DNA of 16,539 bases from NCBI GenBank assembly GCA_005240105.1, contig SBAT01000029.1, forward strand, positions 1 to 16,539, in the 5' to 3' direction. The notes beneath the pieces were generated by a model that saw only the letters and a list, made by a program, of their open reading frames with translations, ran no database searches and was not told the origin of the DNA. The position numbers were made by a program, and so were the translations under genes. This DNA is from Chloroflexota bacterium. GTDB lineage: Bacteria; Cyanobacteriota; Vampirovibrionia; Obscuribacterales; Obscuribacteraceae. Numbering within the stretch: the stretch's first letter is position 1; each line of letters starts with the position of its first letter. Shown here in pieces: positions 1-7,142 of this stretch.

Positions 1-1
1 G

Positions 2-97
2 TATCAGACGTTTCTGAAGTTAGCTGTATATGAACACGCTTTGGCAGTTTTAAAAGATAGCGATTCGCTGGTCAAAAGAACTTTGGACGTTGCTTAG
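2..97 (+). CDS. C-terminal fragment of an unidentified protein (5' end outside window)
   Basis: An open plus-strand frame runs from the left edge to a TAG at 95-97, giving 31 residues that begin YQTFLKLAVYEHALAVLKD and end in KRTLDVA. The residues look protein-like (amphipathic and helical, alternating hydrophobic and charged). The stop overlaps the stop of the convergent minus-strand gene (TTAG at 94-97), the same style of overlap seen at 6526-6529. The fragment is too short to name a family. It could be a chance open frame, because 31 codons is not a long run. Confidence 0.4.
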   Translation, partial: YQTFLKLAVYEHALAVLKDSDSLVKRTLDVA

Positions 98-408
98 CCG
101 CTCTGCTGTCGAGTTTGTCTGACGCCGGTGGCGGTGCCGTTGACGATGCTTCTCAGCGCCGACAAAGCTTTCAAATTCGGCCAGATAACCACCTTCATCT
201 CTTCAAGCTCGTAGCGGCCAATTTCGCGGTGGTCATAGCGGTAACAAACTTCTTCCCAAAGAGCAAAGAGCTTTTTCGGGCAGGTCATTTCTCGTGCCAT
301 CTGTTGATATTCGATTAAGTCGAAATGCTCAGTCATAAACCCACACAGCCAGTTTTGTATAAGGATGTTGTTGATTGAACTCGGTGTCAAGCTGTCAAAA
401 ATATCCAA
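94..408 (-). CDS. Hypothetical protein, 104 aa
   Basis: This encodes a small soluble protein with no signal peptide or membrane segment. It is rich in Trp, Tyr and Glu in the middle and has a basic, Gln-rich tail. I do not recognise a family. The start used is a TTG at 408, the only start before an upstream in-frame stop at 430-432. No good Shine-Dalgarno precedes it. An internal ATG at residue 25 (near 336) would give an 80-residue protein and cannot be excluded. The gene converges on the plus-strand fragment at the left edge and diverges from the adenylate-forming enzyme at 605. A perfect 12-bp palindrome lies about 22 bp upstream of the start. The composition and lack of a competing frame make it probably real. 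Confidence 0.55.
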   Translation of the reverse strand: MDIFDSLTPSSINNILIQNWLCGFMTEHFDLIEYQQMAREMTCPKKLFALWEEVCYRYDHREIGRYELEEMKVVIWPNLKALSALRSIVNGTATGVRQTRQQSG

Positions 409-430
409 ACTGGAATAATTGCATACAGGT

Positions 431-442
431 TAGATATATCTA
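431..442. promoter_or_regulatory. Perfect 12-bp palindrome TAGATATATCTA in a divergent intergenic region
   Basis: TAGATATATCTA is identical to its reverse complement. It lies in the 196-bp gap between the divergent genes starting at 408 (minus) and 605 (plus). A dimeric repressor or activator site is possible. It is AT-rich, so chance is a real alternative. Confidence 0.3.
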
Positions 443-527
443 GGTGGGTATTGCGGGCGTTAAAAAGGTGCAGTTTTTATGCGCTCTTAATAGGTTCTGA
501 ATATTTTCTTTTGACTACCTGAAACCG

Positions 528-562
528 GCTGATAATCAGCATTTGAGCGCACTGGGTATAAT
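528..562 (+). promoter_or_regulatory. Putative promoter (-10 TATAAT) with operator-like dyad over the -35 position
   Basis: A consensus -10 hexamer TATAAT is at 557-562, 42 bp before the GTG start at 605. The matching -35 position (about 534-539) has no good TTGACA. It instead falls inside a perfect dyad, GCTGAT-A-ATCAGC, at 528-540. A weak -35 under a dyad suggests a promoter needing an activator or blocked by a repressor. This is inferred from sequence only. Confidence 0.45.
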
Positions 563-604
563 GTTCAAACAGTGGCTACTATTTCCTCATGAAACAACAA
601 TCTT

Positions 605-2116
605 GTGAACGATAATCAACCCAAGCCTTCGTTGTGGGAGCGACTGCAATTTTTGGCTCTTGGTCCGCGCGATCTTCTTTTGTATGCGATCTCGTTGAAC
701 TACGACACTTTTCTTTGGGCATTTGAAAGATTGTCGCCGGCCTATTTGGATTGGAGCAGCCGCATTCGGGCCCGCCGCGCTTTCTTTCGCGCTGTGAAAG
801 AGGTTCCTGCCTACAAGCAATTCATAGCTAAGCAGGGCTTAAATGGCGGCACAATTCCGGAAACTGATAAGGATTCATACATCAAAGCCTTTCCCACGGA
901 GAGCCGCTGTGTGGGCGGAAGACTTCCCGATTGCGACACTATGATAGATGAGTCGTCAGGGAGCACTGGAACTCCGTACAATTGGGTGCGCAGCCTGCCG
1001 GAGCGGCACCACAGTCATCAGTTTATTAGTTATTTCGCTAGATACTGTTTTGGTTCGAACCCCTGGATTACAATTAACGCTTTTTCTATGGGAGCCTGGG
1101 CTACGGGGCTCAATATGGGAATTGCACTGCAACGGAATGGTGTTGTGAAAAACACAGGACCGGATCTCGACAAAATATTTAAAACCCTGGCATTCTTTGG
1201 ACCGCAGTACCCGTATCTGATTTTGGGATACCCGCCTTTCTTGAAACAGCTGATTGACGCAGCGCAAGCCAAAGGTTTTCCTATTCATGAGTATCACCTC
1301 AATGCCCTGGTTGGTGGTGAAGGGATGTCGGAAGGGCTGCGCGATTATCTTCTGCAACGATTCCAGCGCGTGTATAGCGGTTATGGTGCTACCGATCTTG
1401 AAATTGGTATGTGTGGCGAAACCCCGCTTTCTGTAGCCATTCGACGTTTGGCGCGCAACAATGAGGAAGTGCGCAACAAGCTTTTCGGCAACGATTCAAG
1501 ATTGCCTATGGTGTTTCAGTTTAATCCCCTCATGCATTACATTGAAGTTAACGACAACCGGGAAGTGGTTTTCACCATTACACGTTCATCACTATTGTGT
1601 CCGAGGATCCGTTATAACGTTCACGATGAGGGCGGCGTTATGCAATTTGATGAGATGCAGAGGTCGTTGGCTGCTGTGGGTTATGACATTGAGGATTTAG
1701 TGACTCCAAAGACTCGCCGCAGTCTGAGGATGCCATTCCTTTGGATTTACGGGCGACGTGATTTCACAATTAGTGTGATGGGAGCCAATATCTATCCGGA
1801 AGATCTGGAGCAATGTCTGTATGCTGAGCCGGAATTGGCCCAAATTACTAAATCGTTTTGTCAATCCTTATCAGAAAGTGCCAATGGTGCAGTCAGACCA
1901 CGCTTTATATTTGAGTTGGAAACCGAGCCTACCGAGGAACTGAGAAAACGGTTTTCTGAATCCATGCTCAGCCGGTTGGTGGACTTAAATGCGGACTTCC
2001 GTGAAGCATGGCATGAATATCCAGAAACGCTGGTGCCGGAAATAGAACTCTATAGAGTGGGCGAGGGTCCATTCAAGCAAGATTCGACGCGAATCAAACA
2101 AACCCGCAAAGTTTAA
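605..2116 (+). CDS. PaaK/CapK-type adenylate-forming enzyme (phenylacetate-CoA ligase-like), 503 aa
   Basis: This is a cytoplasmic ATP-dependent acyl-activating enzyme of the ANL superfamily, of the kind that makes an acyl-adenylate. Visible motifs are the phosphate-binding loop SSGSTGTPYNW (117-127, with SGS in place of the common SGTTG), GGEG (237-240), YGATD (260-264), RYNVHD (336-341), GRRDF hinge (383-387) and NIYPEDLE (395-402). The C-terminal catalytic Lys is probably in the tail around 491-501. At 503 residues it is longer than typical PaaK (about 430-440) and closer to CapK or coenzyme F390-synthetase-like relatives. The GTG at 605 is the first start after an in-frame TGA at 590-592, but its Shine-Dalgarno is weak. 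No phenylacetate-pathway genes are nearby, so the substrate is unknown. An exopolysaccharide or lipid acyl acceptor is as likely as an aromatic acid. Confidence 0.85.
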   Translation: MNDNQPKPSLWERLQFLALGPRDLLLYAISLNYDTFLWAFERLSPAYLDWSSRIRARRAFFRAVKEVPAYKQFIAKQGLNGGTIPETDKDSYIKAFPTESRCVGGRLPDCDTMIDESSGSTGTPYNWVRSLPERHHSHQFISYFARYCFGSNPWITINAFSMGAWATGLNMGIALQRNGVVKNTGPDLDKIFKTLAFFGPQYPYLILGYPPFLKQLIDAAQAKGFPIHEYHLNALVGGEGMSEGLRDYLLQRFQRVYSGYGATDLEIGMCGETPLSVAIRRLARNNEEVRNKLFGNDSRLPMVFQFNPLMHYIEVNDNREVVFTITRSSLLCPRIRYNVHDEGGVMQFDEMQRSLAAVGYDIEDLVTPKTRRSLRMPFLWIYGRRDFTISVMGANIYPEDLEQCLYAEPELAQITKSFCQSLSESANGAVRPRFIFELETEPTEELRKRFSESMLSRLVDLNADFREAWHEYPETLVPEIELYRVGEGPFKQDSTRIKQTRKV

Positions 2117-2129
2117 GACCGGATAACAA

Positions 2130-2696
2130 TCAGGGTTTGAGCTGAGTACCCACTTTTTTGAGTGCGTCTCGGTAAACGTCGTAAGTGTGCTCATCAAAAA
2201 GCACGAAGCGAACTTCGGTAATTGAACTGTCTTGACGCAAGAAGTCTTTGACAGTTGTCAGAGCAATCGCTGAAGCGAGTGCGACAGGATATCCATAAGC
2301 GCCTGTCGAAATGGAGGGGAAGGCCACTGACAAAACTCCGGCACCGGCTGCCAGTTGCAGGCTATTTCTATAAGCGCCGGCAAGAACTGTTGCTTCATTA
2401 GCGCCGCCGCCATGCCAAACAGGTCCGACAGCATGAATGACAAAACGAGCCTTTAGGTTGCCACCACCGGTGATGACTGCTTGTCCGGTTGGACAACGTC
2501 CACTTTCTTCTCTTATTCTTTTGCACTCTTCTAATATGGATGGGCCGCCGGCTCGATGAATGGCGCCATCGACGCCACCGCCACCCATTAGCGAAGTGTT
2601 GGCAGCGTTAACAATTGCCTCTACGTCTTGCCGCGTAATGTCACCGACTACAAGACTTAAAATGGCCTTGCCTATCTCTAATTGATTATCAGGCAT
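2130..2696 (-). CDS. Macrodomain ADP-ribose hydrolase / O-acetyl-ADP-ribose deacetylase (MacroD/YmdB type), 188 aa
   Basis: This is a single-domain macro protein of the MacroD class. These enzymes hydrolyse O-acetyl-ADP-ribose and remove mono-ADP-ribose from acidic residues. The visible signature is complete: GDIT (18-21), IVNAAN (28-33), GGGGVDGAIHRAGG (38-51), the ISTGAYGYP loop (129-137) and a closing FVLFD strand (164-168). Length fits the family (about 170-190). It starts at an ATG 3 nt after the stop of the zinc-ribbon gene, so the two are almost surely co-transcribed and perhaps translationally coupled. It converges on the PaaK-like gene with a 13-bp gap. Expected location is the cytoplasm. 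No ADP-ribosyltransferase partner is visible in the window. Confidence 0.93.
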   Translation of the reverse strand: MPDNQLEIGKAILSLVVGDITRQDVEAIVNAANTSLMGGGGVDGAIHRAGGPSILEECKRIREESGRCPTGQAVITGGGNLKARFVIHAVGPVWHGGGANEATVLAGAYRNSLQLAAGAGVLSVAFPSISTGAYGYPVALASAIALTTVKDFLRQDSSITEVRFVLFDEHTYDVYRDALKKVGTQLKP

Positions 2697-2699
2697 TGG

Positions 2700-2909
2700 C
2701 TAGTCGCCGGAGCTCCAGTCATCTTTCGAGTACATATCTTCCTCATCCTGGTCATCTTCCATATAGACGGGGATGAGTTCTTGAGGATCTAACTTCTTGC
2801 AGTTAGTACAAGACAGGATGCCTGTTTCATAAATAAATACCGTCTGGCAGGCTTGGCACAAGTAGTGCCCTGCTTCTCTGACTTCACCGGCTGGCAATTT
2901 GGCTCTCAT
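2700..2909 (-). CDS. Small zinc-ribbon protein with acidic tail, 69 aa
   Basis: Two CxxC knuckles (YLCQAC and LSCTNC, about 16 residues apart) form a likely zinc ribbon. They follow a short PAGEVREAGHY segment that resembles the start of DUF1451-type zinc-ribbon proteins. The C-terminus is very acidic (many Asp and Glu). Two ATGs are close together, at 2915 and 2909. GGAG (2917-2920) is 7 nt from the second but only 1 nt from the first, so I chose 2909. It is the first gene of a two-gene operon with the macrodomain protein. Function is unknown. A role in nucleic-acid or protein contact is possible, but the sequence does not show one. Confidence 0.75.
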   Translation of the reverse strand: MRAKLPAGEVREAGHYLCQACQTVFIYETGILSCTNCKKLDPQELIPVYMEDDQDEEDMYSKDDWSSGD

Positions 2910-2994
2910 GGGCATACTCCTATTGTGTGAGTTCCCGTGCCTATCTTCATGCTACAGCAAATCCGAGCTTTTCGTGGGTTGGGGCAGGTAGACC

Positions 2995-3026
2995 AATAAA
3001 AAAGGCTGCCAGTCAGGCAGCCTTTT
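2995..3026 (-). terminator. Rho-independent terminator of the glutamate dehydrogenase gene
   Basis: An 11-bp perfect stem (3000-3010 with 3016-3026) with a 5-nt loop carries the GGCTGCC/GGCAGCC core. On the minus strand it is followed by six Ts and then ATT. It sits 22 bp past the stop of the dehydrogenase gene at 3048. It also insulates the zinc-ribbon/macrodomain operon, which must therefore have its own promoter between about 2920 and 2995. Confidence 0.9.
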
Positions 3027-3047
3027 GTTTGTTAACCGACTTCCGGT

Positions 3048-4331
3048 CTATGGGTATAGACCCCTGAGCCTCTTCGCTTCAGCCAGGCGGCTGACGGCTA
3101 AGCGGAGAGCGGCCATTCTGGGACGCAGTCCGGTCTTCTTAACCATGGCGAATACTTGATCGCAGGCTCTGCCCATAATCTCTTCCAGGCGCTTATTTAC
3201 TTCGTCTTCCGACCAGAACAGGTGCATCAAGCCTTGTACCCACTCGAAGTAGCTGACGGTTACACCGCCGGCATTGGCCAGAATATCCGGCACAATCAAG
3301 ATACCTTTTTCGTGCAAGTAATGATCGGCTTCCGGACCAACAGGACCATTGGCGCCTTCGACGATAATTTTTGCCTTGATGTCGGTCATGTTTCTTTCGT
3401 GGATTTGGTTGCCCAGTGCGGCTGGAACAAGCACATCGCAAGGCAAGGTGAGCAGTTCAGCATTGGAAACATTTTTGCAATTGCTGAAGCCTTCTACGCG
3501 ACCCATCTCGGAGATGTAAGCCTGCAGTCGAGGAATGTCGATACCGTCGGGATTGTAGATGCCGCCGTGTACATCAGAGACGGCAACAACTTTGTATCCG
3601 GAATCAAACAATTGTCTAGCAGCTACGCCACCGACATTGCCGAATCCTTGTACTACAACTGACGGAGATTTATCAGTGATACCAAACTCCAAGCAGGCAC
3701 GGTGTACGCAGAAAGCAACACCACGACCGGTGGCTTCCTGTCTGCCCAGCGAACCGCCAATGGAAACCGGTTTGCCGGTAACAACGGACGGTACTGTATG
3801 ACCGACGTTGATGGAATAGGTGTCCATGATCCAAGCCATGGTCTGCTCATTGGTGTACATATCTGGTGCTGGAATATCTTTATCCGGCCCGATGATATTG
3901 ATAATTTCGGATGTGTAGCGTCTGGTTAGTCTTTCTTGTTCGCCAATGGAAAGATTCCATGGTTCGCAGCGAATGCCACCTTTGGCGCCACCATAAGGCA
4001 GACCCATCAGGGCACATTTCCAGGTCATTAACATAGCCAATGCTGAAACTTCGCCGAGGTTAACTTCTGGATGGAAGCGGATGCCGCCCTTGCCTGGCCC
4101 GAGGCTGACGTCGTGCTGCACGCGATAGCCGGTGAAGGTTCTCACCGTGCCGTTATCCATGCGCACCGGGACGGTGACGATAAGGGCACGCTTGGGATAA
4201 CGCAGGCGCTCGTGCAGCTCGGGATCAAGACCCATTTCCAGAGCTATTTCGTCCAGCTGTCGTTGGGCATCCAAGAAGTGTGGTGTTTCACATTCCATGC
4301 CTGGAATTTCAACCGGCTTCACCGTCACCAT
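3048..4331 (-). CDS. gdhA: Glutamate dehydrogenase (Glu/Leu/Phe/Val dehydrogenase family), 427 aa
   Basis: This enzyme catalyses reversible oxidative deamination of glutamate to 2-oxoglutarate and ammonia with NAD(P), in the cytoplasm, usually as a hexamer. Substrate and catalytic motifs are intact: GPGKGGIRFHP (78-88, Lys81), MTWK (102-105, Lys105), PYGGAKGGI (112-120, catalytic Lys117) and PAPDMYT (154-160, Asp157). The Rossmann motif is VQGFGNVGG (227-235), followed by ANAGGVTVSYFEWVQ (352-366). The length of 427 matches the short RocG/GudB type of about 420-430 residues. NAD preference is not determined here. A near-perfect AGGAGGT (4339-4345) lies 7 nt before the ATG, implying strong translation. 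The gene is monocistronic, with its own terminator. Confidence 0.96.
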   Translation of the reverse strand: MVTVKPVEIPGMECETPHFLDAQRQLDEIALEMGLDPELHERLRYPKRALIVTVPVRMDNGTVRTFTGYRVQHDVSLGPGKGGIRFHPEVNLGEVSALAMLMTWKCALMGLPYGGAKGGIRCEPWNLSIGEQERLTRRYTSEIINIIGPDKDIPAPDMYTNEQTMAWIMDTYSINVGHTVPSVVTGKPVSIGGSLGRQEATGRGVAFCVHRACLEFGITDKSPSVVVQGFGNVGGVAARQLFDSGYKVVAVSDVHGGIYNPDGIDIPRLQAYISEMGRVEGFSNCKNVSNAELLTLPCDVLVPAALGNQIHERNMTDIKAKIIVEGANGPVGPEADHYLHEKGILIVPDILANAGGVTVSYFEWVQGLMHLFWSEDEVNKRLEEIMGRACDQVFAMVKKTGLRPRMAALRLAVSRLAEAKRLRGLYP

Positions 4332-4338
4332 TCAGATA

Positions 4339-4345
4339 ACCTCCT
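4339..4345 (-). promoter_or_regulatory. Strong Shine-Dalgarno (AGGAGGT) for glutamate dehydrogenase
   Basis: On the minus strand AGGAGGT lies 7 nt before the ATG at 4331. It is the best ribosome site in the window and fixes the start of the dehydrogenase. Confidence 0.9.
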
Positions 4346-4440
4346 GACCTTTTCAGATCAATTCTATTGTCAAATTAGTGGGGGTAGTATGCCACGAAAC
4401 CCTGATGTTTGCCAGGTATAACGTCTCGTAGAAGCCCCCA

Positions 4441-4626
4441 TTAAGGTTATTTACAAGTCTGGAACCTGGTCCTGCTTGACATGGGTTGACAGCATGGAGC
4501 AAAGCAAGGGTTGCGGTGAGCAATCCACAGCGGCGCGCTCTAGGGTTGCCGGACGGCAAGCGAAGGTGGAGCGGTAGCAAGGAGACGACCCTGCGGGTCG
4601 TCGGACCGGAGCGTTACAATATACCA
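4441..4626 (+). other. GC-rich, hairpin-rich leader upstream of the Ca2+/H+ antiporter
   Basis: This stretch holds no gene I can support. By direct count, 4501-4610 is about 65% GC, while the first 60 bases of the following gene region are about 35%. It contains several inverted repeats: a perfect 8-bp stem with a TGC loop (GACGACCC/GGGTCGTC, 4584-4602), TTGCC-GGAC-GGCAA (4546-4559), and GGTTGC/GCAATCC with one G-U pair (about 4509-4526). The motif GGAGC recurs three times. Two TTGACA hexamers sit 10 bp apart at 4476-4481 and 4486-4491, but neither has a good -10. It could be a cis-acting RNA leader, a REP-like repeat or an unannotated small RNA. It matches no riboswitch consensus I can recall. 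An in-frame TTG at 4486 would extend the antiporter by 47 basic, non-hydrophobic residues, which I reject. Confidence 0.5.
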
Positions 4627-5685
4627 ATGCTTAATTGGTTACTCATTTTTGTGCCTCTGGCTTTCCTTGCTCATTTTTTACATTGGGCGCCGGTGCTTAT
4701 TTTTGGCTTTTGCGCCGTTTCCATCATTCCTTTAGCTGGACTAATGGGACGGGCAACCGAGTATTTGGGCGAACGACTTGGTGAAGGACCTGGTGGACTA
4801 CTCAATGCTACATTCGGGAATGCCTGCGAACTGATAATTGCCTTTTCCGCGCTGCGAGCCGGCTTGCCGGAAGTTGTGAAAGCTTCCATTACCGGTTCTA
4901 TCGTTGGCAATGTCTTGCTTGTTTTGGGACTCTCTATTTTTTGTGGTGGATTGCGTCACCAGACACAGACTTTTAATAAGACAGCTGCTACAACCTTGGC
5001 CACACTTTGTGGATTGGGAGCCATTAGTCTAATTGTGCCGGCTGTTTTTACCGCACCAACTGATGCCGTGCATGTAGGCCGTCAAGCCAAAATTGCTTTG
5101 ACCATTGCTATTGTTTTGTTCGTTACTTATTTTGCCAGCCTCTGGTTTTCGCTAAAGACGCACCACCACTTATTTACTCGTGCTGCTGAAGCTGATTCAG
5201 AAGCCGAGGAAGCACTTGGTGCCAAACACTGGTCGGTTAGACGTTCGCTAATTGTTTTAGCCGTGTCGACAATCGTTGTTGCTTGCTTGTCGGAAGCGCT
5301 GGTGCATGCAGTGGAGTCGGCTGCGCAGACGCTGGGTATGACAAAAGTATTTGTCGGTGTTGTCTTGGTGGCTATTATTGGTAATGCCGCTGAACATTCA
5401 ACGGCAGTCCTCATGGCGATGAAAAACCGCATGGATTTAGCCATACAAATAGCGCTCGGCTCAGGGGCACAGATAGCTTTGTTTGTAGCGCCGCTGCTTG
5501 TCTTTGCCAGCTGGATGTTGGGTCAACCAATGAACCTCAACTTCACGCTGGGTGAAGTAGCCGCTGTCGGACTTTCCGTCATAATCCTGCCTCTGGTTGT
5601 TCTAGACGGTGAGAGCAATTGGTTGGAAGGACTGCAATTGCTGGCTGTTTACGTTATCTTGTCTATAGGCTTTTTCTTCATTTAA
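4627..5685 (+). CDS. Ca2+/H+ antiporter, CaxA/CAX family, 352 aa
   Basis: This is an inner-membrane cation/proton antiporter that exports Ca2+ (or related divalent cations) using the proton gradient. The two conserved alpha-repeats of the CaCA superfamily are present: LLNATFGNACELIIA (58-72, core GNACE 64-68) and IIGNAAEHSTAVLMAMKN (250-267, core GNAAE 252-256). About ten or eleven hydrophobic segments surround an internal loop with HHH followed by an acidic stretch (about 179-198). The ATG at 4627 starts directly before the first hydrophobic helix and gives the family's usual length of about 350. Upstream, GGAG is 15 nt away, so ribosome binding looks weak. The gene is followed after 10 nt by mutM, so they probably share a transcript. 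Confidence 0.9.
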   Translation: MLNWLLIFVPLAFLAHFLHWAPVLIFGFCAVSIIPLAGLMGRATEYLGERLGEGPGGLLNATFGNACELIIAFSALRAGLPEVVKASITGSIVGNVLLVLGLSIFCGGLRHQTQTFNKTAATTLATLCGLGAISLIVPAVFTAPTDAVHVGRQAKIALTIAIVLFVTYFASLWFSLKTHHHLFTRAAEADSEAEEALGAKHWSVRRSLIVLAVSTIVVACLSEALVHAVESAAQTLGMTKVFVGVVLVAIIGNAAEHSTAVLMAMKNRMDLAIQIALGSGAQIALFVAPLLVFASWMLGQPMNLNFTLGEVAAVGLSVIILPLVVLDGESNWLEGLQLLAVYVILSIGFFFI

Positions 5686-5695
5686 GGATGCGCCT

Positions 5696-6529
5696 GTGCC
5701 GGAATTGCCGGAAGTAGAGTGTGTTTTGCGCGGGCTTGAAAAAGCCCTTGCCGGCGAGCGCATTGCCGAGGTAGTTGTCTTGCGTACCCAGTCTATTGCT
5801 CATCCTTCAGCAAAACAATTTGCCAAGCTTGTGCCTGGCCACATGTTTTCCGAGTTTGTCAGGCGCGGCAAATACCTGTTGATGCATTTTGATGACGGCA
5901 GCGGCATGGCTTGCCACTTGCGCATGTCTGGTTGTCTTGTGGTGAAAACCAAGAAAGAGGCAAAGGACAAACACCTAAGAGTGCTGTTCAAAATGACTTC
6001 CGGCAAAGAACTGCATTTCGAAGATATGCGTGTATTTGGAAGGCTGTGGTATGTAAAACAAGGAAGCAGTTTTGCTGAATTAATTCCGGCTTTGACAAAA
6101 ATGGGACCGGAGCCTTTAACGGATTTGAGCAGCAAGTACTTGCAGGAAAAGTTTTCCGGACGCCGGCAAGCAATTAAGACGGCATTATTAGATCAAGCAT
6201 TGATTGCCGGCATTGGTAATATTTATGCTGACGAAGTGTTGTTTCTCTCGGGTATTCACCCGCAAACGCCGGCCGCCAACATTAATGCTAAGAGACTTCA
6301 GCGTCTGGTGGAAAATATTCAGCATGTTTTGAATCAAGCAATAATTGCCGGTGGCTCAAGCATCCGCGACTACAAGGATAGTGAAGGCATAAACGGAAAT
6401 TACCAGAATGAAGCGCTTGTCTATGGAAGAAATGGAGAAGCCTGCCACAAGTGCGGGCGCCTAATTAAACGAGTCAAACTAGGCGGCCGCTCATCTCACT
6501 TCTGCCCACGTTGCCAAACAGGCGTTTAA
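5696..6529 (+). CDS. mutM: Formamidopyrimidine-DNA glycosylase (Fpg/MutM), 277 aa
   Basis: This base-excision repair enzyme removes 8-oxoguanine and formamidopyrimidines and nicks the abasic site. The N-terminal PELPEVE gives the catalytic Pro (residue 2 before Met removal) and Glu3. Lys59 (RRGKYL), HLRMSG (74-79), the helix-two-turn-helix with GIGNIYADE (172-180) and the C-terminal zinc finger (Cys250, Cys253, Cys270, Cys273) are all present, so the protein is complete. The GTG start at 5696 has AAGGA (5684-5688) 7 nt upstream, overlapping the stop of the antiporter gene. This suggests translational coupling. The stop at 6527-6529 overlaps the stop of the convergent gene. Confidence 0.97.
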   Translation: MPELPEVECVLRGLEKALAGERIAEVVVLRTQSIAHPSAKQFAKLVPGHMFSEFVRRGKYLLMHFDDGSGMACHLRMSGCLVVKTKKEAKDKHLRVLFKMTSGKELHFEDMRVFGRLWYVKQGSSFAELIPALTKMGPEPLTDLSSKYLQEKFSGRRQAIKTALLDQALIAGIGNIYADEVLFLSGIHPQTPAANINAKRLQRLVENIQHVLNQAIIAGGSSIRDYKDSEGINGNYQNEALVYGRNGEACHKCGRLIKRVKLGGRSSHFCPRCQTGV

Positions 6530-7134
6530 TTGCCGCTGTTGTAGTACATACTTTGACGGTTGCCGTCCGGCTCGGATGCCAGTGAAAGAATAATGGAAGC
6601 CGGCACTGCCTCATTGGCGTTGCTGTCAAAGGGAAAGAAATTTTCCTTATGTAAGTCTTGCGCGATGGCTGAAAACGAGGTGCGTGGAACGAGCACCACA
6701 GATGGTGCATCTCCTAAAATGTATGTATCAAGCAAAAGCCTGGTGATGGCATTGGCTGCCGCGCACGTTTCACCTGAGCCGGCATCACCATTCTTGTGGG
6801 CAATGCGAATTGCTCCTAGTCCGGTATTGTTGATGTTGAGGACGCTGTAGCGCCTTAAGCCAACAGCTTCGCAGCCCCTGAAGTACATGTCTTCATAAGT
6901 AACCTCTTCGCCCTTGGTTGTTTTCTTGTCTTGGTAGACGACCTTAACCTTGACTATTGGATTGAGGTTGTTGCCTGGGAATGTGAAATAGTCTTTCAAT
7001 TCTTCGGTGGTTACTGTAATTGTCCAGTCGAAATCGCGGGCGCTGCTGGCTTGGCATTTCGGTTCGCGCAAAATCAAAAGTGCTGCTGATAGCACGAGGA
7101 GTAAAGTAGAAAAAATAATTAGTCGTCTGTTCAT
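6526..7134 (-). CDS. Hypothetical exported or membrane-anchored protein, 202 aa
   Basis: The N-terminus has two Arg followed by a hydrophobic helix (about 5-22), then REPKCQASSARD. This could be a cleavable signal peptide (cut after CQA) or a single membrane anchor. The rest (about 170 residues) looks like a globular periplasmic domain with alternating strands, two Cys near the middle (FRGCEAVG and GETCAAAN) and a Ser/Asn-rich tail. I do not recognise the family. It starts 8 nt after the stop of the TadE-like gene, with no clear Shine-Dalgarno, so it is probably coupled to that gene. Its function may be linked to the same surface apparatus. It overlaps the convergent mutM stop codon. Confidence 0.75.
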   Translation of the reverse strand: MNRRLIIFSTLLLVLSAALLILREPKCQASSARDFDWTITVTTEELKDYFTFPGNNLNPIVKVKVVYQDKKTTKGEEVTYEDMYFRGCEAVGLRRYSVLNINNTGLGAIRIAHKNGDAGSGETCAAANAITRLLLDTYILGDAPSVVLVPRTSFSAIAQDLHKENFFPFDSNANEAVPASIILSLASEPDGNRQSMYYNSGN

Positions 7135-7142
7135 GGTTGAAG

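Noticed and set aside
956..1357. 133-codon minus-strand open frame opposite the PaaK-like gene
   Set aside because: Shadow of a gene with conserved motifs in the other strand.
3156..3662. 168-codon plus-strand open frame opposite glutamate dehydrogenase
   Set aside because: Antisense shadow of a conserved gene. The product has no recognisable domain.
4486..4626. N-terminal extension of the antiporter from a TTG at 4486
   Set aside because: It would add 47 basic, non-hydrophobic residues encoded by the hairpin-rich, GC-rich stretch. The ATG at 4627 starts directly before the first membrane helix and gives normal family length.
4441..4626. yybP-ykoY manganese, SRP or RNase P RNA before the antiporter
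   Set aside because: I looked for the conserved cores of these RNAs by eye and did not find them. A covariance search is needed to settle it.
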